Below, piece after piece: positions 29,441 through 38,788 of a stretch of DNA of 64,000 bases (its first letter is position 1; each line of letters starts with the position of its first letter). The notes beneath the pieces were generated by a model. That model had not been told where the DNA came from and made no database searches. It worked only from the letters and a program-made list of their open reading frames with translations. The stretch spans positions 1,860,001 to 1,924,000 of the forward strand of contig NZ_JAMBOC010000001.1 of the NCBI RefSeq assembly GCF_023715405.1. Reading direction: 5' to 3'. Made by a program: the position numbers and the translations under genes. This stretch comes from Solibacillus isronensis. GTDB lineage: Bacteria > Bacillota > Bacilli > Bacillales_A > Planococcaceae.

Positions 29441-31357
29441 TTAATTTCCTAAATATAAATGGACACTACCACTTTGGAGAATGAGACTATCAGCTGATGG
29501 GACTTGCTGAATTACTTTTTCGCCTTCTCCGTGCCATTCAATCTTATAAGGATATAAATGTGGAATTACTTCTTCTTTTGTCATTCCAATAAAGTTTGGT
29601 GTACGCTCCGTCAATTCATCGCCCCAAACGTAATTCCGTTCTATTTGATCTTTTTGCTTTTCGATATTGTACAGCGGTGCTGCATCTTCAATAATGCGGC
29701 CTACAATCGGTGCAGCGATAACACTTCCGAATTGCAAAGAACTTTTCGGATTGTCAATCGCAACATAAACGATAATTTCCGGATCATTGGCCGGCGCAAA
29801 ACCGATGAACGATACAATATAGTCTCCGTCCTTATAGCGTCCGTTTTCCACCTTTTGTGCTGTCCCTGTTTTGCCCCCAATGCGTAAGCCGTCTCGAAAT
29901 GCCTGGCGACCAGAACCTTTTGCAACTACAAGCTCCAGAGCATGACGCACTTTTTCCGATGTCTCTTCACTGATAACCTGCACTTTCGCTTCCGGATTTT
30001 GCTCCATAATGACTTCGTTTGTTTTGGAATCCAGTATTTTCGAAACCGTATACGGTGTATATAATGTACCACCATTAATTGCTGCTGAGACCGCCTGCAT
30101 CTGCTGAATCGGCGTAACGGAAACACCCTGACCAAACGAGGTCGTAGCATGCTCTACCGGACCAAATGCTTCTTTTGAAAATAATATGCCTGTTGATTCA
30201 CCGGAAATATTCGAACCCGTTTTTTTCCCAAATCCGAATTTGTGAATATACTCAAGCAACTTTGTTGAACCAACTCGTTGTCCTAGTTCTACAAATCCAG
30301 GGTTACAGGAATTTTGTACAACTTCGTAAAAAGTCTGATCTTTATGTCCTTCACGTTTCCAACAGCGCAATCGTGCCCCCTCGACCATTGTATAGCCATG
30401 ATCATGAAAATGTTCTTCCTCCATGTTGACTACACCTTCTTCAATAGCAGCACTGAGCGTAATAATTTTAAATGTTGAACCCGGCTCATAAGACATAAAT
30501 ACAGGAAGATTACGGTTATATATACTTGGCTCTACTTCCGAAAATTTCGTCGGATCGTATGTCGGGAATGATGCAAGCGCCAGTATTTCACCACTATTTG
30601 GATTCATGGCAATGGCCAATGCCTGATCTGCATCATACTCCAGCATCGCCTGCGATAATTCACGTTCGACAATTTTCTGAAGCTTTAAATCAATTGTCAG
30701 CTGAATTGTCGCACCGTCTTTTCCGTCTTTCCATTCATCATCCACATGCTCCAATGCATTCCCTTTTGCATCAGTAAATAACCGAATAGCTGCATCCGAA
30801 CTTTTTAATAATTCATCATATTCGTATTCGATTCCTGCCAAACCTTGGTTATCTGCACCTGTAAACCCTAAAAAGCGTGCGAGCAAATTACCGTGCGGAT
30901 AAGATCTTACATAATCGACACCACTGTATAAACCCGGAATTTGGAGCTGCTGAATTTTTTCCGCTTCCTCATAAGTGATGTTTTTAGCTTCCGGAGCAAG
31001 TTTTACCAGGGATACCCGTTGCTGCAGTCTTTCCAATATTTTGGCTCGATCCTTATTGAGCACGTTTGCAATGGCATCTGCTGCTTGTTCTTTATCTTCG
31101 TTTTGTGAAGGCATGAAGTACAAAGTCGGGGCAAGTTTATTCGTTACAATTACTTCATTGTTTCGGTCAGTAATTTCGCCTCGCTGTGTATGGAACGGAA
31201 TTTCCCTGTCCCAGTTTTCTTTTGCCTTTGTCGAAAGCTCATCATACTGAATAATTTGAACGGATACTAATTTAACAAAAATCGCCACGCCGTATAGTAC
31301 AAGTGCGATGGCGATCCATGTTAAACGTTTTTTAGATTTTGTAGTTACCCATTTCAT
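29441..31357 (-). CDS. spoVD: SpoVD-like class B penicillin-binding protein
   Basis: Transpeptidase for spore cortex synthesis in B. subtilis, partner of SpoVE. 638 residues from the ATG at 31357, with GTGAGGTGTC upstream. One N-terminal membrane segment, a dimerisation domain (about 45-200), then the transpeptidase domain with SxxK in EPGSTFKII (Ser about 294), SCN in VQNSCNPGF and KTG in GGKTGTAQKV. One C-terminal PASTA domain begins TPNFIGMTKEEV. Position after pbpB and the single PASTA domain support SpoVD. Confidence 0.92.
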   Translation of the reverse strand: MKWVTTKSKKRLTWIAIALVLYGVAIFVKLVSVQIIQYDELSTKAKENWDREIPFHTQRGEITDRNNEVIVTNKLAPTLYFMPSQNEDKEQAADAIANVLNKDRAKILERLQQRVSLVKLAPEAKNITYEEAEKIQQLQIPGLYSGVDYVRSYPHGNLLARFLGFTGADNQGLAGIEYEYDELLKSSDAAIRLFTDAKGNALEHVDDEWKDGKDGATIQLTIDLKLQKIVERELSQAMLEYDADQALAIAMNPNSGEILALASFPTYDPTKFSEVEPSIYNRNLPVFMSYEPGSTFKIITLSAAIEEGVVNMEEEHFHDHGYTMVEGARLRCWKREGHKDQTFYEVVQNSCNPGFVELGQRVGSTKLLEYIHKFGFGKKTGSNISGESTGILFSKEAFGPVEHATTSFGQGVSVTPIQQMQAVSAAINGGTLYTPYTVSKILDSKTNEVIMEQNPEAKVQVISEETSEKVRHALELVVAKGSGRQAFRDGLRIGGKTGTAQKVENGRYKDGDYIVSFIGFAPANDPEIIVYVAIDNPKSSLQFGSVIAAPIVGRIIEDAAPLYNIEKQKDQIERNYVWGDELTERTPNFIGMTKEEVIPHLYPYKIEWHGEGEKVIQQVPSADSLILQSGSVHLYLGN

Positions 31358-31416
31358 AATATGACACCTCACCTAAAACAACGTATGTTAAAGATGAAGT
31401 TTGTATTCAAATCTCT

Positions 31417-33648
31417 CTAATCTTGTGGAAGTTCTTCACTAAATTCTTCGTCTTCCTCTTCTTCAAGCTCCATATCCTTTGCCGGAGGGGTCAAATGCTT
31501 CTCCTCAGGGGTTTTTAGCTTGACGACGATCGGTGAATCATCTGTTATCGGCGTCCCTTGAGAAACACTTTGGCTTTCAACATAACCTTCCCCGACAATT
31601 TCAATCGGCAGTTTTGATAGTGACTTATAAACAAGTAAATTACGTAGTGACCAATCACTAAACGATGGTAATGTAATTTCTCCATCTGTCTTTAAGAAAA
31701 CGATGCTCCCACTTGTTAATGATGCATCTGCTGCAGGGAACTGTTCTGTAATTTCTCCATCTTGACCAATTATTACAGGAACCAGCCCTTCTGCTTCCAG
31801 TTGAGTCATGACCGTATCTGTCTGCTTCCCTACATAATCCTCAATTTTTGTTGTTTCAACTTCCGCTACGTCCGACGGATTGATATTCATATACTTCAAA
31901 CTGTTCAATACAACTGAATTGAAAACTTGTGAAACTGGGTCAGAACCTATTTCGGTTGCACCTAGTTTTGGCTTTGCAACGGCAATAAATACCGCCAGTT
32001 GCGGATCTTCTACAGGTGCCATTCCTAAAAATGAATAAAGGAATTCATTTTTCCCCCAGTCATAACCGATACCATTTGCTTTCGGCATTTGGGCAGTCCC
32101 TGTTTTCCCCGCTACTTTATAACCTTCAATTTGGAAACGCTTCGCATTCCCTGCTTCACCGTATATAGTCGAAGCTAAAACTTCACGTGTTTTCTGTGCT
32201 GTCTCTGCCGAAATTGGTTCACCTTTTATAGTAGGTTTTGAATCTACTACAATCTCACCTGTGTTCGGATTGACAATTTTATCAATTACGTATGGCTGCA
32301 TCATTTTCCCGTCATTTGCAACTGCCGTTACCCCTTGAATTAACTGAATCGGTGTAACAGTCGAACCTTGACCGAATGTTGTCGTATATTTTTCTAAAGG
32401 ATAGCGTGAGTTAATAATGCCGCTCGCTTCATTTGGTAAGTCAATACCTGTTTTTTGGCCGAAACCAAAATCCTTTAAATAGCTCTCATACGTTTCCCAT
32501 CCCATAATATCAAGCAAGTTCGTCATTGCTGTATTCGAAGAGCGCTGAATGCCTTCTAAATAGGAAATTCTCCCCCAGCCGTGTGTATTATGGTCACGTA
32601 CCGTGTTTTTATAAACTTTGTACTGGCCTGACTGGTATTCGGCATTCGGATGCCAATTCCCTGAATCGATTGCGGCTGCAACCGTAAATGTTTTAAATGT
32701 GGAACCCGGTTCAATCGTATTTTCCACAACATCATTTAGCCAGTTGCCATCTAACCCTGCACGCGTGTCAGGATTGAACGTTGGCCGTTGTGACATCGCC
32801 AAAATCTCCCCTGTTTTTGGGTTCGCAACGACAGCAACCATTGACTGCGGATTATATTTGTCGTTAACACGTGTCATTGCTTCTTCCAGGAAGTTTTGGA
32901 TTGTTTTATCGATTGTTAAATAAATATCGTTTCCATCCTGTGCTTCCTGTATGACTTTATCACTGCTTGGCAATAAATAGTTACGTGCATCACGCTGGTA
33001 GGTTAACTTACCGTCGGTTCCTGTTAACTGCTTATCATAAATATATTCAAGCCCCATTTTCCCGACAACCGAAGAATTTCCGTCATCATCGGTTTCACGC
33101 AATGCAAAACCTATAAGATGAGAGGCAAAGGCGCCGTTCGGATAATAGCGTTTTTTGTCGCTATATAATAGAATGCCAGGCAGATCAAGCTCTTCAATCT
33201 TCTTTTTCACTTCATGACTGATGCCGCGCCCTGCCAGTCCAAACTCGACTTGATATAAATCTTTGGAAGGGTTTAGTCTTTCATAAATTTTTTCTTCTTC
33301 CATCGGAAGGTATTGCGCCAATAATTTTGCTGTTTTTGCTTTATCGACGACATGCCTTGGATTTTTTTTATTTTCTGTTGCCGATTCTTTAATTACCGCT
33401 ACAAGACGGTAGCTTAATGTATCTTCGGCAATCACATTTTCATTGCGGTCCAGAATCTTCCCACGGTCTGCAGATAACACATATCCAGTTTCGTACCTTG
33501 ATAATGCTTCTTCTTCCAATTCATGCCCTTTTACCATTCCTGTCGCCTGGATTGTTGCAAAACGCCAATATAATAGTAAAAAGAGCCCTCCAAAGAATAT
33601 AAACATTAGAAAGGCTCCTATCTGGTAACGAAATCTTCTCTTTTTCAT
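31417..33648 (-). CDS. pbpB: Penicillin-binding protein 2B, septal transpeptidase
   Basis: Class B PBP needed for septal peptidoglycan cross-linking. 743 residues: membrane anchor (about 8-28), dimerisation domain, transpeptidase domain with EPGSTFKTF (Ser316), SSNTAM and AGKTGTAQM, then two PASTA-like repeats (around EDYVGKQTDTVMTQLEAEG and LPSFSDWSLRN) and an acidic tail rich in Glu and Asp. The start overlaps the ftsL stop as ATGA. In B. subtilis FtsL stability and PbpB act together in the divisome. Confidence 0.95.
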   Translation of the reverse strand: MKKRRFRYQIGAFLMFIFFGGLFLLLYWRFATIQATGMVKGHELEEEALSRYETGYVLSADRGKILDRNENVIAEDTLSYRLVAVIKESATENKKNPRHVVDKAKTAKLLAQYLPMEEEKIYERLNPSKDLYQVEFGLAGRGISHEVKKKIEELDLPGILLYSDKKRYYPNGAFASHLIGFALRETDDDGNSSVVGKMGLEYIYDKQLTGTDGKLTYQRDARNYLLPSSDKVIQEAQDGNDIYLTIDKTIQNFLEEAMTRVNDKYNPQSMVAVVANPKTGEILAMSQRPTFNPDTRAGLDGNWLNDVVENTIEPGSTFKTFTVAAAIDSGNWHPNAEYQSGQYKVYKNTVRDHNTHGWGRISYLEGIQRSSNTAMTNLLDIMGWETYESYLKDFGFGQKTGIDLPNEASGIINSRYPLEKYTTTFGQGSTVTPIQLIQGVTAVANDGKMMQPYVIDKIVNPNTGEIVVDSKPTIKGEPISAETAQKTREVLASTIYGEAGNAKRFQIEGYKVAGKTGTAQMPKANGIGYDWGKNEFLYSFLGMAPVEDPQLAVFIAVAKPKLGATEIGSDPVSQVFNSVVLNSLKYMNINPSDVAEVETTKIEDYVGKQTDTVMTQLEAEGLVPVIIGQDGEITEQFPAADASLTSGSIVFLKTDGEITLPSFSDWSLRNLLVYKSLSKLPIEIVGEGYVESQSVSQGTPITDDSPIVVKLKTPEEKHLTPPAKDMELEEEEDEEFSEELPQD

Positions 33649-34025
33649 TCTCCCGGCACTACTTTCACATTTTTCTCATTTAGTGTTAATCCGAGTTCTT
33701 TCGCTTTTTCCCAAATACGTTGGTGAGTGGAGCGTTCACTTACTTGTACTTTTAAATCTGTATTATTATTATTGACTTCAGTTATGTCGCGTTCGATTTT
33801 TTGGATTTCCATACTGAGCGTTTGGATTTCTCCTTGAGTATGTAATATGGAAATAGCGAAAGATGCTACTACGATTGCAAGTACTAGGAACAAAAACTTT
33901 TCCTGTGCCGAAAAATACTTTGGTTTGCGTTTTTTCTGCTGGACCGGCAGTCTTTGTTCCTGCTGCTGATGTTGAGGTAGTTCTGGCTGTTGTTGTATAT
34001 AAGTTTGTCTTGCTCTTACTGCCAT
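33645..34025 (-). CDS. ftsL: Cell division protein FtsL
   Basis: Short bitopic divisome protein. 126 residues: Gln-rich cytoplasmic part (about 1-40), one membrane segment (FLFLVLAIVVASFAISIL), then an extracytoplasmic coiled coil (about 65-105). Sequence identity between FtsL proteins is low; assignment rests on size, topology and position between rsmH and pbpB. It begins 3 bases after rsmH ends and overlaps pbpB by 4. Confidence 0.92.
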   Translation of the reverse strand: MAVRARQTYIQQQPELPQHQQQEQRLPVQQKKRKPKYFSAQEKFLFLVLAIVVASFAISILHTQGEIQTLSMEIQKIERDITEVNNNNTDLKVQVSERSTHQRIWEKAKELGLTLNEKNVKVVPGE

Positions 34026-34028
34026 TTT

Positions 34029-34979
34029 TTACCCACGTCCTTTATCGTTAATTTTTTCAGCGATGCGCAATTTTGCTGAACGTGAACGATTATTCGCAGC
34101 TAACTCCTCGTCTGATGGTAAAATCGGTTTTCTTGTCACTAATTTAAGTATTGGTTTCATATGCTCTGGAATAACCGGTAATCCTGGCGGTAAATCCGGC
34201 AATGATGAAGCCTCTTTAAAAAGTGTTTTTGTTAAGCGGTCTTCTAATGAGTGGAATGTAATCACACTTATACGACCACCAATTTTCAATAAATCGATTG
34301 CATCTACTAAAGAATCTTCCGCTGCACCTAATTCATCATTTACAGCAATTCGAATAGCCTGGAAGATTCGTTTTGCAGGATGTCCACCTTTGCGACGTGC
34401 TGGGGCTGGAATACCATCTTTTATAAGCTCTACTAATTGACCCGTCGTTTCGACAGGAGCAATTTCACGGGCTTGTTCAATTTTGCGCGCAACTTGTTTT
34501 GAAAATTTTTCTTCTCCGTAACGGAAGAATATACGAACAAGATTTTCGTATGACCATTCATTCACAACATGATATGCGCTCAGTTCTGCAGTCTGATCCA
34601 TTCGCATATCGAGCGGTGCATCATGGTGGTAACTAAATCCGCGTTCAGGTGTATCAAGTTGTGGTGATGAAACACCTAAATCATATAAAATCCCATCTAC
34701 TTGATGAATGTTCAGTTTGTGTAATTCTTCTTTTAAATAGCGGAAATTTGAGTGTACGAATATAATGCGATCCAAATAATCGGCTAATCGTACTTTTGCA
34801 TTTTCAATAGCCGTTGTATCTTGGTCAAAGCAAATTAAACGGCCTTTTTCTGACAATTGTTGTACAAGGTACTCACTATGGCCTGCACCACCTAATGTGC
34901 AGTCTACATAAATACCATCCGGATTGATGTTCAACCCATCAACAGTTTCTTGCAATAATACAGTTGTATGATCGAACAT
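34029..34979 (-). CDS. rsmH: 16S rRNA (cytosine-1402-N4) methyltransferase
   Basis: SAM-dependent enzyme modifying C1402 in the ribosomal P site (formerly MraW). 316 residues from the ATG at 34979; an upstream GTG at 34991 overlaps the AGAGGTG ribosome site. The SAM motif [28 protein letters not shown] and [18 protein letters not shown] are diagnostic. Second gene of the dcw cluster, 121 bases after mraZ. Confidence 0.97.
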   Translation of the reverse strand: MFDHTTVLLQETVDGLNINPDGIYVDCTLGGAGHSEYLVQQLSEKGRLICFDQDTTAIENAKVRLADYLDRIIFVHSNFRYLKEELHKLNIHQVDGILYDLGVSSPQLDTPERGFSYHHDAPLDMRMDQTAELSAYHVVNEWSYENLVRIFFRYGEEKFSKQVARKIEQAREIAPVETTGQLVELIKDGIPAPARRKGGHPAKRIFQAIRIAVNDELGAAEDSLVDAIDLLKIGGRISVITFHSLEDRLTKTLFKEASSLPDLPPGLPVIPEHMKPILKLVTRKPILPSDEELAANNRSRSAKLRIAEKINDKGRG

Positions 34980-35021
34980 AGTTTGAAGCACCTCTTAATA
35001 TTAATTCAATTACGTGTCGGT

Positions 35022-35065
35022 ACTATTACACCCGGATTAAAAGTTCATGTCGGTTCTGTAATAGT
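35022..35065. other. Inverted repeat in the mraZ-rsmH gap
   Basis: ACTATTACA (35022-35030) and TGTAATAGT (35057-35065) form a perfect 9-bp inverted repeat with a 26-base loop. GTCGGT occurs twice nearby. No U-run follows, so it is not an obvious terminator; it may shape the leader of rsmH. Confidence 0.45.
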
Positions 35066-35100
35066 GACCATTGGTTTAAATTTTTCAACTTCTACTAAAT

Positions 35101-35532
35101 TTAAAAATCAAAGCCAATCAGATTTTCTGCGATTTCATCAAATGATTCTGCCGATTGCTCGAAGTATTGCTGCCAAGATTCTTTCGCCCAAATTTCAATT
35201 TTGCTCGATACACCTAATATCACGCATTCTTTTTCAAGATTAGCGTATCCAATCAGTGTAGACGGAATATTAATTCGGCCTTGCTTGTCCACTTCTACTT
35301 CTGTTGCCCCAGAAAAAAAGAATCGCGCAAATGCACGTGCATCTTTTTTGGTCATCGGTAAATCCTTTAATTTATCTTCGAGTTTTCGCCATTCATCCAT
35401 AGGATATCCAAAAATGCATTGATCTAGCCCGCGAGTTATTACAAAGTGTTCTCCAAGTGATTCTCGAAACTTTGCTGGGACAATCATACGGCCTTTTGCA
35501 TCGATAGAATGTTGATATTCTCCCATGAACAT
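35101..35532 (-). CDS. mraZ: MraZ, transcriptional regulator of the dcw cluster
   Basis: Two-SpoVT/AbrB-domain DNA-binding protein that binds tandem repeats upstream of its own gene and controls division genes. 143 residues from the ATG at 35532 ([20 protein letters not shown]), matching the usual length; an upstream GTG at 35541 is too close to the GGGG. Family patterns [15 protein letters not shown] and [18 protein letters not shown] are present. First gene of the cluster, with clear target repeats upstream at 35541-35585. Confidence 0.97.
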   Translation of the reverse strand: MFMGEYQHSIDAKGRMIVPAKFRESLGEHFVITRGLDQCIFGYPMDEWRKLEDKLKDLPMTKKDARAFARFFFSGATEVEVDKQGRINIPSTLIGYANLEKECVILGVSSKIEIWAKESWQQYFEQSAESFDEIAENLIGFDF

Positions 35533-35540
35533 GCTACTCA

Positions 35541-35585
35541 CCCCACTTTAATAAATAATGTACCACATCCCCCCACTTTCTACCA
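35541..35585 (-). promoter_or_regulatory. Tandem MraZ boxes
   Basis: On the minus strand TGGTA (35581-35585), TGGGG (35571-35575) and TGGTA (35561-35565) are each separated by exactly 5 bases; a further TGGGG at 35541-35545 is in phase two periods on. AAAGTGG occurs twice. This fits the known MraZ target (TGGGN-type repeats with 5-base spacers) and implies autoregulation of the dcw operon. Confidence 0.8.
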
Positions 35586-35673
35586 CCAAATTCCTTGCTT
35601 CTCATAACAATAAATCGAAATTACGTAAATGAGCATATTCTCACACATACGTTCGGTGCCAAAAGACACAAAA

Positions 35674-35702
35674 AAGAGTTATCTGCATATGAGATAACTC
35701 TT
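35674..35702 (-). terminator. Terminator of bshC
   Basis: An 11-bp perfect stem AAGAGTTATCT/AGATAACTCTT with a 7-base loop, followed by TTTTGTG on the minus strand, immediately after the bshC stop. It separates bshC from mraZ. Confidence 0.9.
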
Positions 35703-35707
35703 GTTTT

Positions 35708-37324
35708 TTATAAGGTAATAAGTTGGTGTTTCATGGAAATACTCATAGGTAACTCTAATAAATCATCAATCAGCTTTTCCCCATAGGTATTTAGAAATAA
35801 ATAAGGGTTGTACAAGCGCTCCTGGTAACTATGATTTGGATATAATAGCGACTGGATCGTTTTGTATTGGCGAATTGCAACTTCATGCTTTTCTATATTT
35901 TGCTGTTCCAGTTTCGAGCGTAAATATTGGAATTGACGTTCATGGTAATTTTTATTCTTCTCCAATAAATCTTCTACATGATAGTTACCATGTTGCAGAT
36001 AGCTCGTCAGCTGTTCATACTGCTCTTCCATCTGTTTTTGCATTTGCTCAATTGCGCGCGTTACTTGTTCGTCTTTCACACTTTCCACAAATTGCGTTAA
36101 ATGATCATCAACCTTGCCTGTCAGCACATCCGTTACAGACAGCTCTTTTTGTTCCATTAATGCATCAACTTGACGTGTTACAAGCGTAATGCTGAGCCTT
36201 GGTGCAAATATCGGCATTTGCAGTTGCAACGTATCAAATGCAGGTTTTAATGTAGCCCAATAAGCAAGTTCACCAGGACCGCCAACAAAAGCCAGTACCG
36301 GTAGAGCCATTTCCTGCATTAATGGTCGGGTAACAACATTATTACTCAAACATTCAGGAGACTCATTCGCAATAGCCACTAATTCCTCTTTTGAAAAATT
36401 CGCATGGGCTGAGCCATTTTTAAAATGGTCGCCCCTGCGCTCCAGCAGAAACCGCTCGCCTTCTTTAATGTAAAATAAATTCGCATTTTGCTCTGTAGCC
36501 TCGATAGGCATTGCATAGCCTTTCTCGGCAAGCTTTCTTTCCTGCGCTACAACACCTGTTGCAATCGATTCGTTGTTTTCAATCAATTGTACAAAATAGT
36601 TTTTTTCATATTGTCTAAATGGCCCATATGTTGCATCCAGCATTAATAAGCCGTGCTTTTTAAATAAATCATTCATCAGCAGCGTAAAGAAATCTGTAAA
36701 TGTTTCGCTATTTTCTGCATGATTCAAAACATTGTTCAGTAAGTCTGCTGTATGTTCTGTTTCACCAAAATCTTTAAATACATTTAAAATAAACTGTTGT
36801 AGTGCTTCTTTATTCAATTCTGTAGTCGAAGCCATTTTCTTCAGCTTAGAACGTTCACTGTATCCTCGTTTTTTCACTTCGCCGTTCGCCATTGTGTACG
36901 TATGATTGATCTCTTCTATGTCGTGATCTTCACCCGCAATCCAAAACATTGGAACGACCGGTGCATTTAGTACTTCTCTTTGTTGTTCCGCCAGCAGAAT
37001 AACTGTAATCGCTTTATGAACAGAATAGAGAGGTCCTGTCAGCAAACCAGCTTGCTGACCACCTACTACAACTACAGCACCTTGTTCAAGTTCATCTAAA
37101 TGATGCGCCGTTTTTTCCGAGATGCCATACTGCTCCATATAACTGCGTATAATTTGAGCAAGCTCTTTCGAACGATATGAACGATTTTTTAAATAGGCAA
37201 AGCGTTGATCAAAAGCTCCCTCATTATATTTATATTCAAAAAACGAATGGATATCGGCATTCTCCGACCAATAGTCCGCTAATAGCTTATTCGTTACTGG
37301 TGAATTTATTTGTTCTAGCTCCAT
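35708..37324 (-). CDS. bshC: Putative cysteine ligase BshC, bacillithiol synthesis
   Basis: Last enzyme of bacillithiol synthesis, adding cysteine to glucosaminyl-malate. 538 residues, the usual length. The nucleotide-binding-like segment VVVVGGQQAGLLTGPLYSVH, MFWIAGEDHDIEEINHT, and LAFVGGPGELAYWATLKPAF are characteristic. A coiled coil occupies about residues 400-460. The ATG has AGAGGAGAA upstream. It lies between panE/DUF3397 and mraZ, as yllA does in B. subtilis. Confidence 0.94.
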   Translation of the reverse strand: MELEQINSPVTNKLLADYWSENADIHSFFEYKYNEGAFDQRFAYLKNRSYRSKELAQIIRSYMEQYGISEKTAHHLDELEQGAVVVVGGQQAGLLTGPLYSVHKAITVILLAEQQREVLNAPVVPMFWIAGEDHDIEEINHTYTMANGEVKKRGYSERSKLKKMASTTELNKEALQQFILNVFKDFGETEHTADLLNNVLNHAENSETFTDFFTLLMNDLFKKHGLLMLDATYGPFRQYEKNYFVQLIENNESIATGVVAQERKLAEKGYAMPIEATEQNANLFYIKEGERFLLERRGDHFKNGSAHANFSKEELVAIANESPECLSNNVVTRPLMQEMALPVLAFVGGPGELAYWATLKPAFDTLQLQMPIFAPRLSITLVTRQVDALMEQKELSVTDVLTGKVDDHLTQFVESVKDEQVTRAIEQMQKQMEEQYEQLTSYLQHGNYHVEDLLEKNKNYHERQFQYLRSKLEQQNIEKHEVAIRQYKTIQSLLYPNHSYQERLYNPYLFLNTYGEKLIDDLLELPMSISMKHQLITL

Positions 37325-37433
37325 GAAAATTCTCCTCTACTTCTCTTTACTCAATTTTGAAAATTACCTTTATCACTGCGTTGCTTTATTTTTCTCCGGA
37401 TACTAGTTTACAGTAAAAGAAAAGTCTAGCCAC

Positions 37434-37829
37434 CTAATCAACCATCATAAACATCATAACTGAATGGGTAATTCCAACGATCCAAATTATAAAATAAGTG
37501 ATGCTGAACAATAAAAAGTAAAAGCGCCAAACTTTTTTCAGTAATGGCTTTACTTCAATTTCTTTTTTCGTTCGCCAATCAACATATGTAAAAACAATCG
37601 CAATTACGAGTACGATAATTAGCATCGGCATTAATATACCAATATTCCATAGTCCTTGTAACGCAATTGGTATCGAAAAAAACAAAAGAAATGTTGTAAT
37701 ATCCGCCGCCATGCCAATCGCCTTATGTTTTTTTATTCGAAGCTTACGGCATATGAGCAGCACAGTGATAAAAGCAATAATCGGACATACAATAATTGCT
37801 GCCACCAAATATCGAAAAAATAATATCAC
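37434..37829 (-). CDS. DUF3397-type membrane protein
   Basis: 131 residues with about four hydrophobic segments and a basic loop (CRKLRIKKHKAIG) after the first. It resembles the DUF3397 family of small Bacillales membrane proteins with no known function. The GTG start overlaps the panE stop by 4 bases (GTGA), so it is translationally coupled to panE. No catalytic motif is visible. Confidence 0.72.
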   Translation of the reverse strand: MILFFRYLVAAIIVCPIIAFITVLLICRKLRIKKHKAIGMAADITTFLLFFSIPIALQGLWNIGILMPMLIIVLVIAIVFTYVDWRTKKEIEVKPLLKKVWRFYFLLFSITYFIIWIVGITHSVMMFMMVD

Positions 37830-38719
37830 AGTTGTTCACCGCTCTCTTCAAATGCTTTCACTAGATGATAAAGTGTTTGTAACACAGGTAATTCTTTCTC
37901 ATTTTGCTCCGCTTTTTTTAAAATCGCTCCCGCTATCGTATCAATTTCGGTTTTGCGATTTGCGAGACGATCCGCCAGCATAGACGATGTATTTTCTGCT
38001 GTTCTTTCACAAAGTGCAACAACTTGTTCAAATTGGAACGATTCTTTAAATTGCGGAAATGCCGTCATGAGTTCGTTATATAAATTCTTCAATAATTGCA
38101 ATGTATAGCTATGTGTTATTAGCTGTCCATTTTTCACTTGCAAAATCGCGGTTAACGGATTGATAAAACAATTCAGCAGCGCTTTCTCCATCAGCATCGT
38201 TTCGGCATCCTGTTCAAATACAATCGGCAGTCCGGACGATGAAAGTTCGTTCAGGAAATCAAACTTGCTGTGATCCCCTTTTGCTACAGCAACTTTCATC
38301 AAACCTTCCCCTTTATGGGCGACATGATTCTGCGACAGTTTAAGAGCCCCGAATTGAACCGAGCTAAATGCAATATGGGCTTTAGTTAATGCAAGAGCTT
38401 CCTCATAATGCGCTAAACCATTCTGCAAAAATAATAACGGAATAGATTCCTTTACATGCTCCATACTTGCATATACTTCATAAAGTTGTCCATATTTTAC
38501 AGCTACAATGATTAAATTCGCATCATTTGAAAGTGCCGAAATATATTTAACGTTGACGGTCGTAACAGATTGATTCAAGTTTGTTCTAGCAATCTGAATG
38601 TCCTTAAATACAGTTTCCTCTGCAGGTTTCCCGACAATATACACATCCATATTCTTTTCAGCAAAATAGCTTGCTACTAATAAACCAACTGCACCTGCAC
38701 CAATGATTTCAATTCGCAT
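37826..38719 (-). CDS. panE: 2-dehydropantoate 2-reductase family protein
   Basis: NADPH-dependent ketopantoate reductase of pantothenate synthesis, or a paralogue. 297 residues from the ATG at 38719 (GAGGTATAAT upstream). The Rossmann motif IIGAGAVGLLVA is at the N-terminus; the substrate-side region AVKYGQLYEV...LLFLQNGLAH matches the family, and the ApbA C-terminal domain includes EKALLNCFINPLTAI. It corresponds to ylbQ of B. subtilis, whose gene is considered panE. Confidence 0.87.
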   Translation of the reverse strand: MRIEIIGAGAVGLLVASYFAEKNMDVYIVGKPAEETVFKDIQIARTNLNQSVTTVNVKYISALSNDANLIIVAVKYGQLYEVYASMEHVKESIPLLFLQNGLAHYEEALALTKAHIAFSSVQFGALKLSQNHVAHKGEGLMKVAVAKGDHSKFDFLNELSSSGLPIVFEQDAETMLMEKALLNCFINPLTAILQVKNGQLITHSYTLQLLKNLYNELMTAFPQFKESFQFEQVVALCERTAENTSSMLADRLANRKTEIDTIAGAILKKAEQNEKELPVLQTLYHLVKAFEESGEQL

Positions 38720-38751
38720 TATATTATACCTCAAATTTATTTCGAATTAAA

Positions 38752-38778
38752 AAGGTCTGCCTTCAAGACAGACCTTTA
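38752..38778 (-). terminator. Terminator of the acyl-CoA carboxylase pair
   Basis: A 9-bp perfect stem AAAGGTCTG/CAGACCTTT with a 9-base loop, followed by TTAATT on the minus strand, 10 bases after the carboxyltransferase stop. Confidence 0.85.
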
Positions 38779-38788
38779 GCTAAATTTA

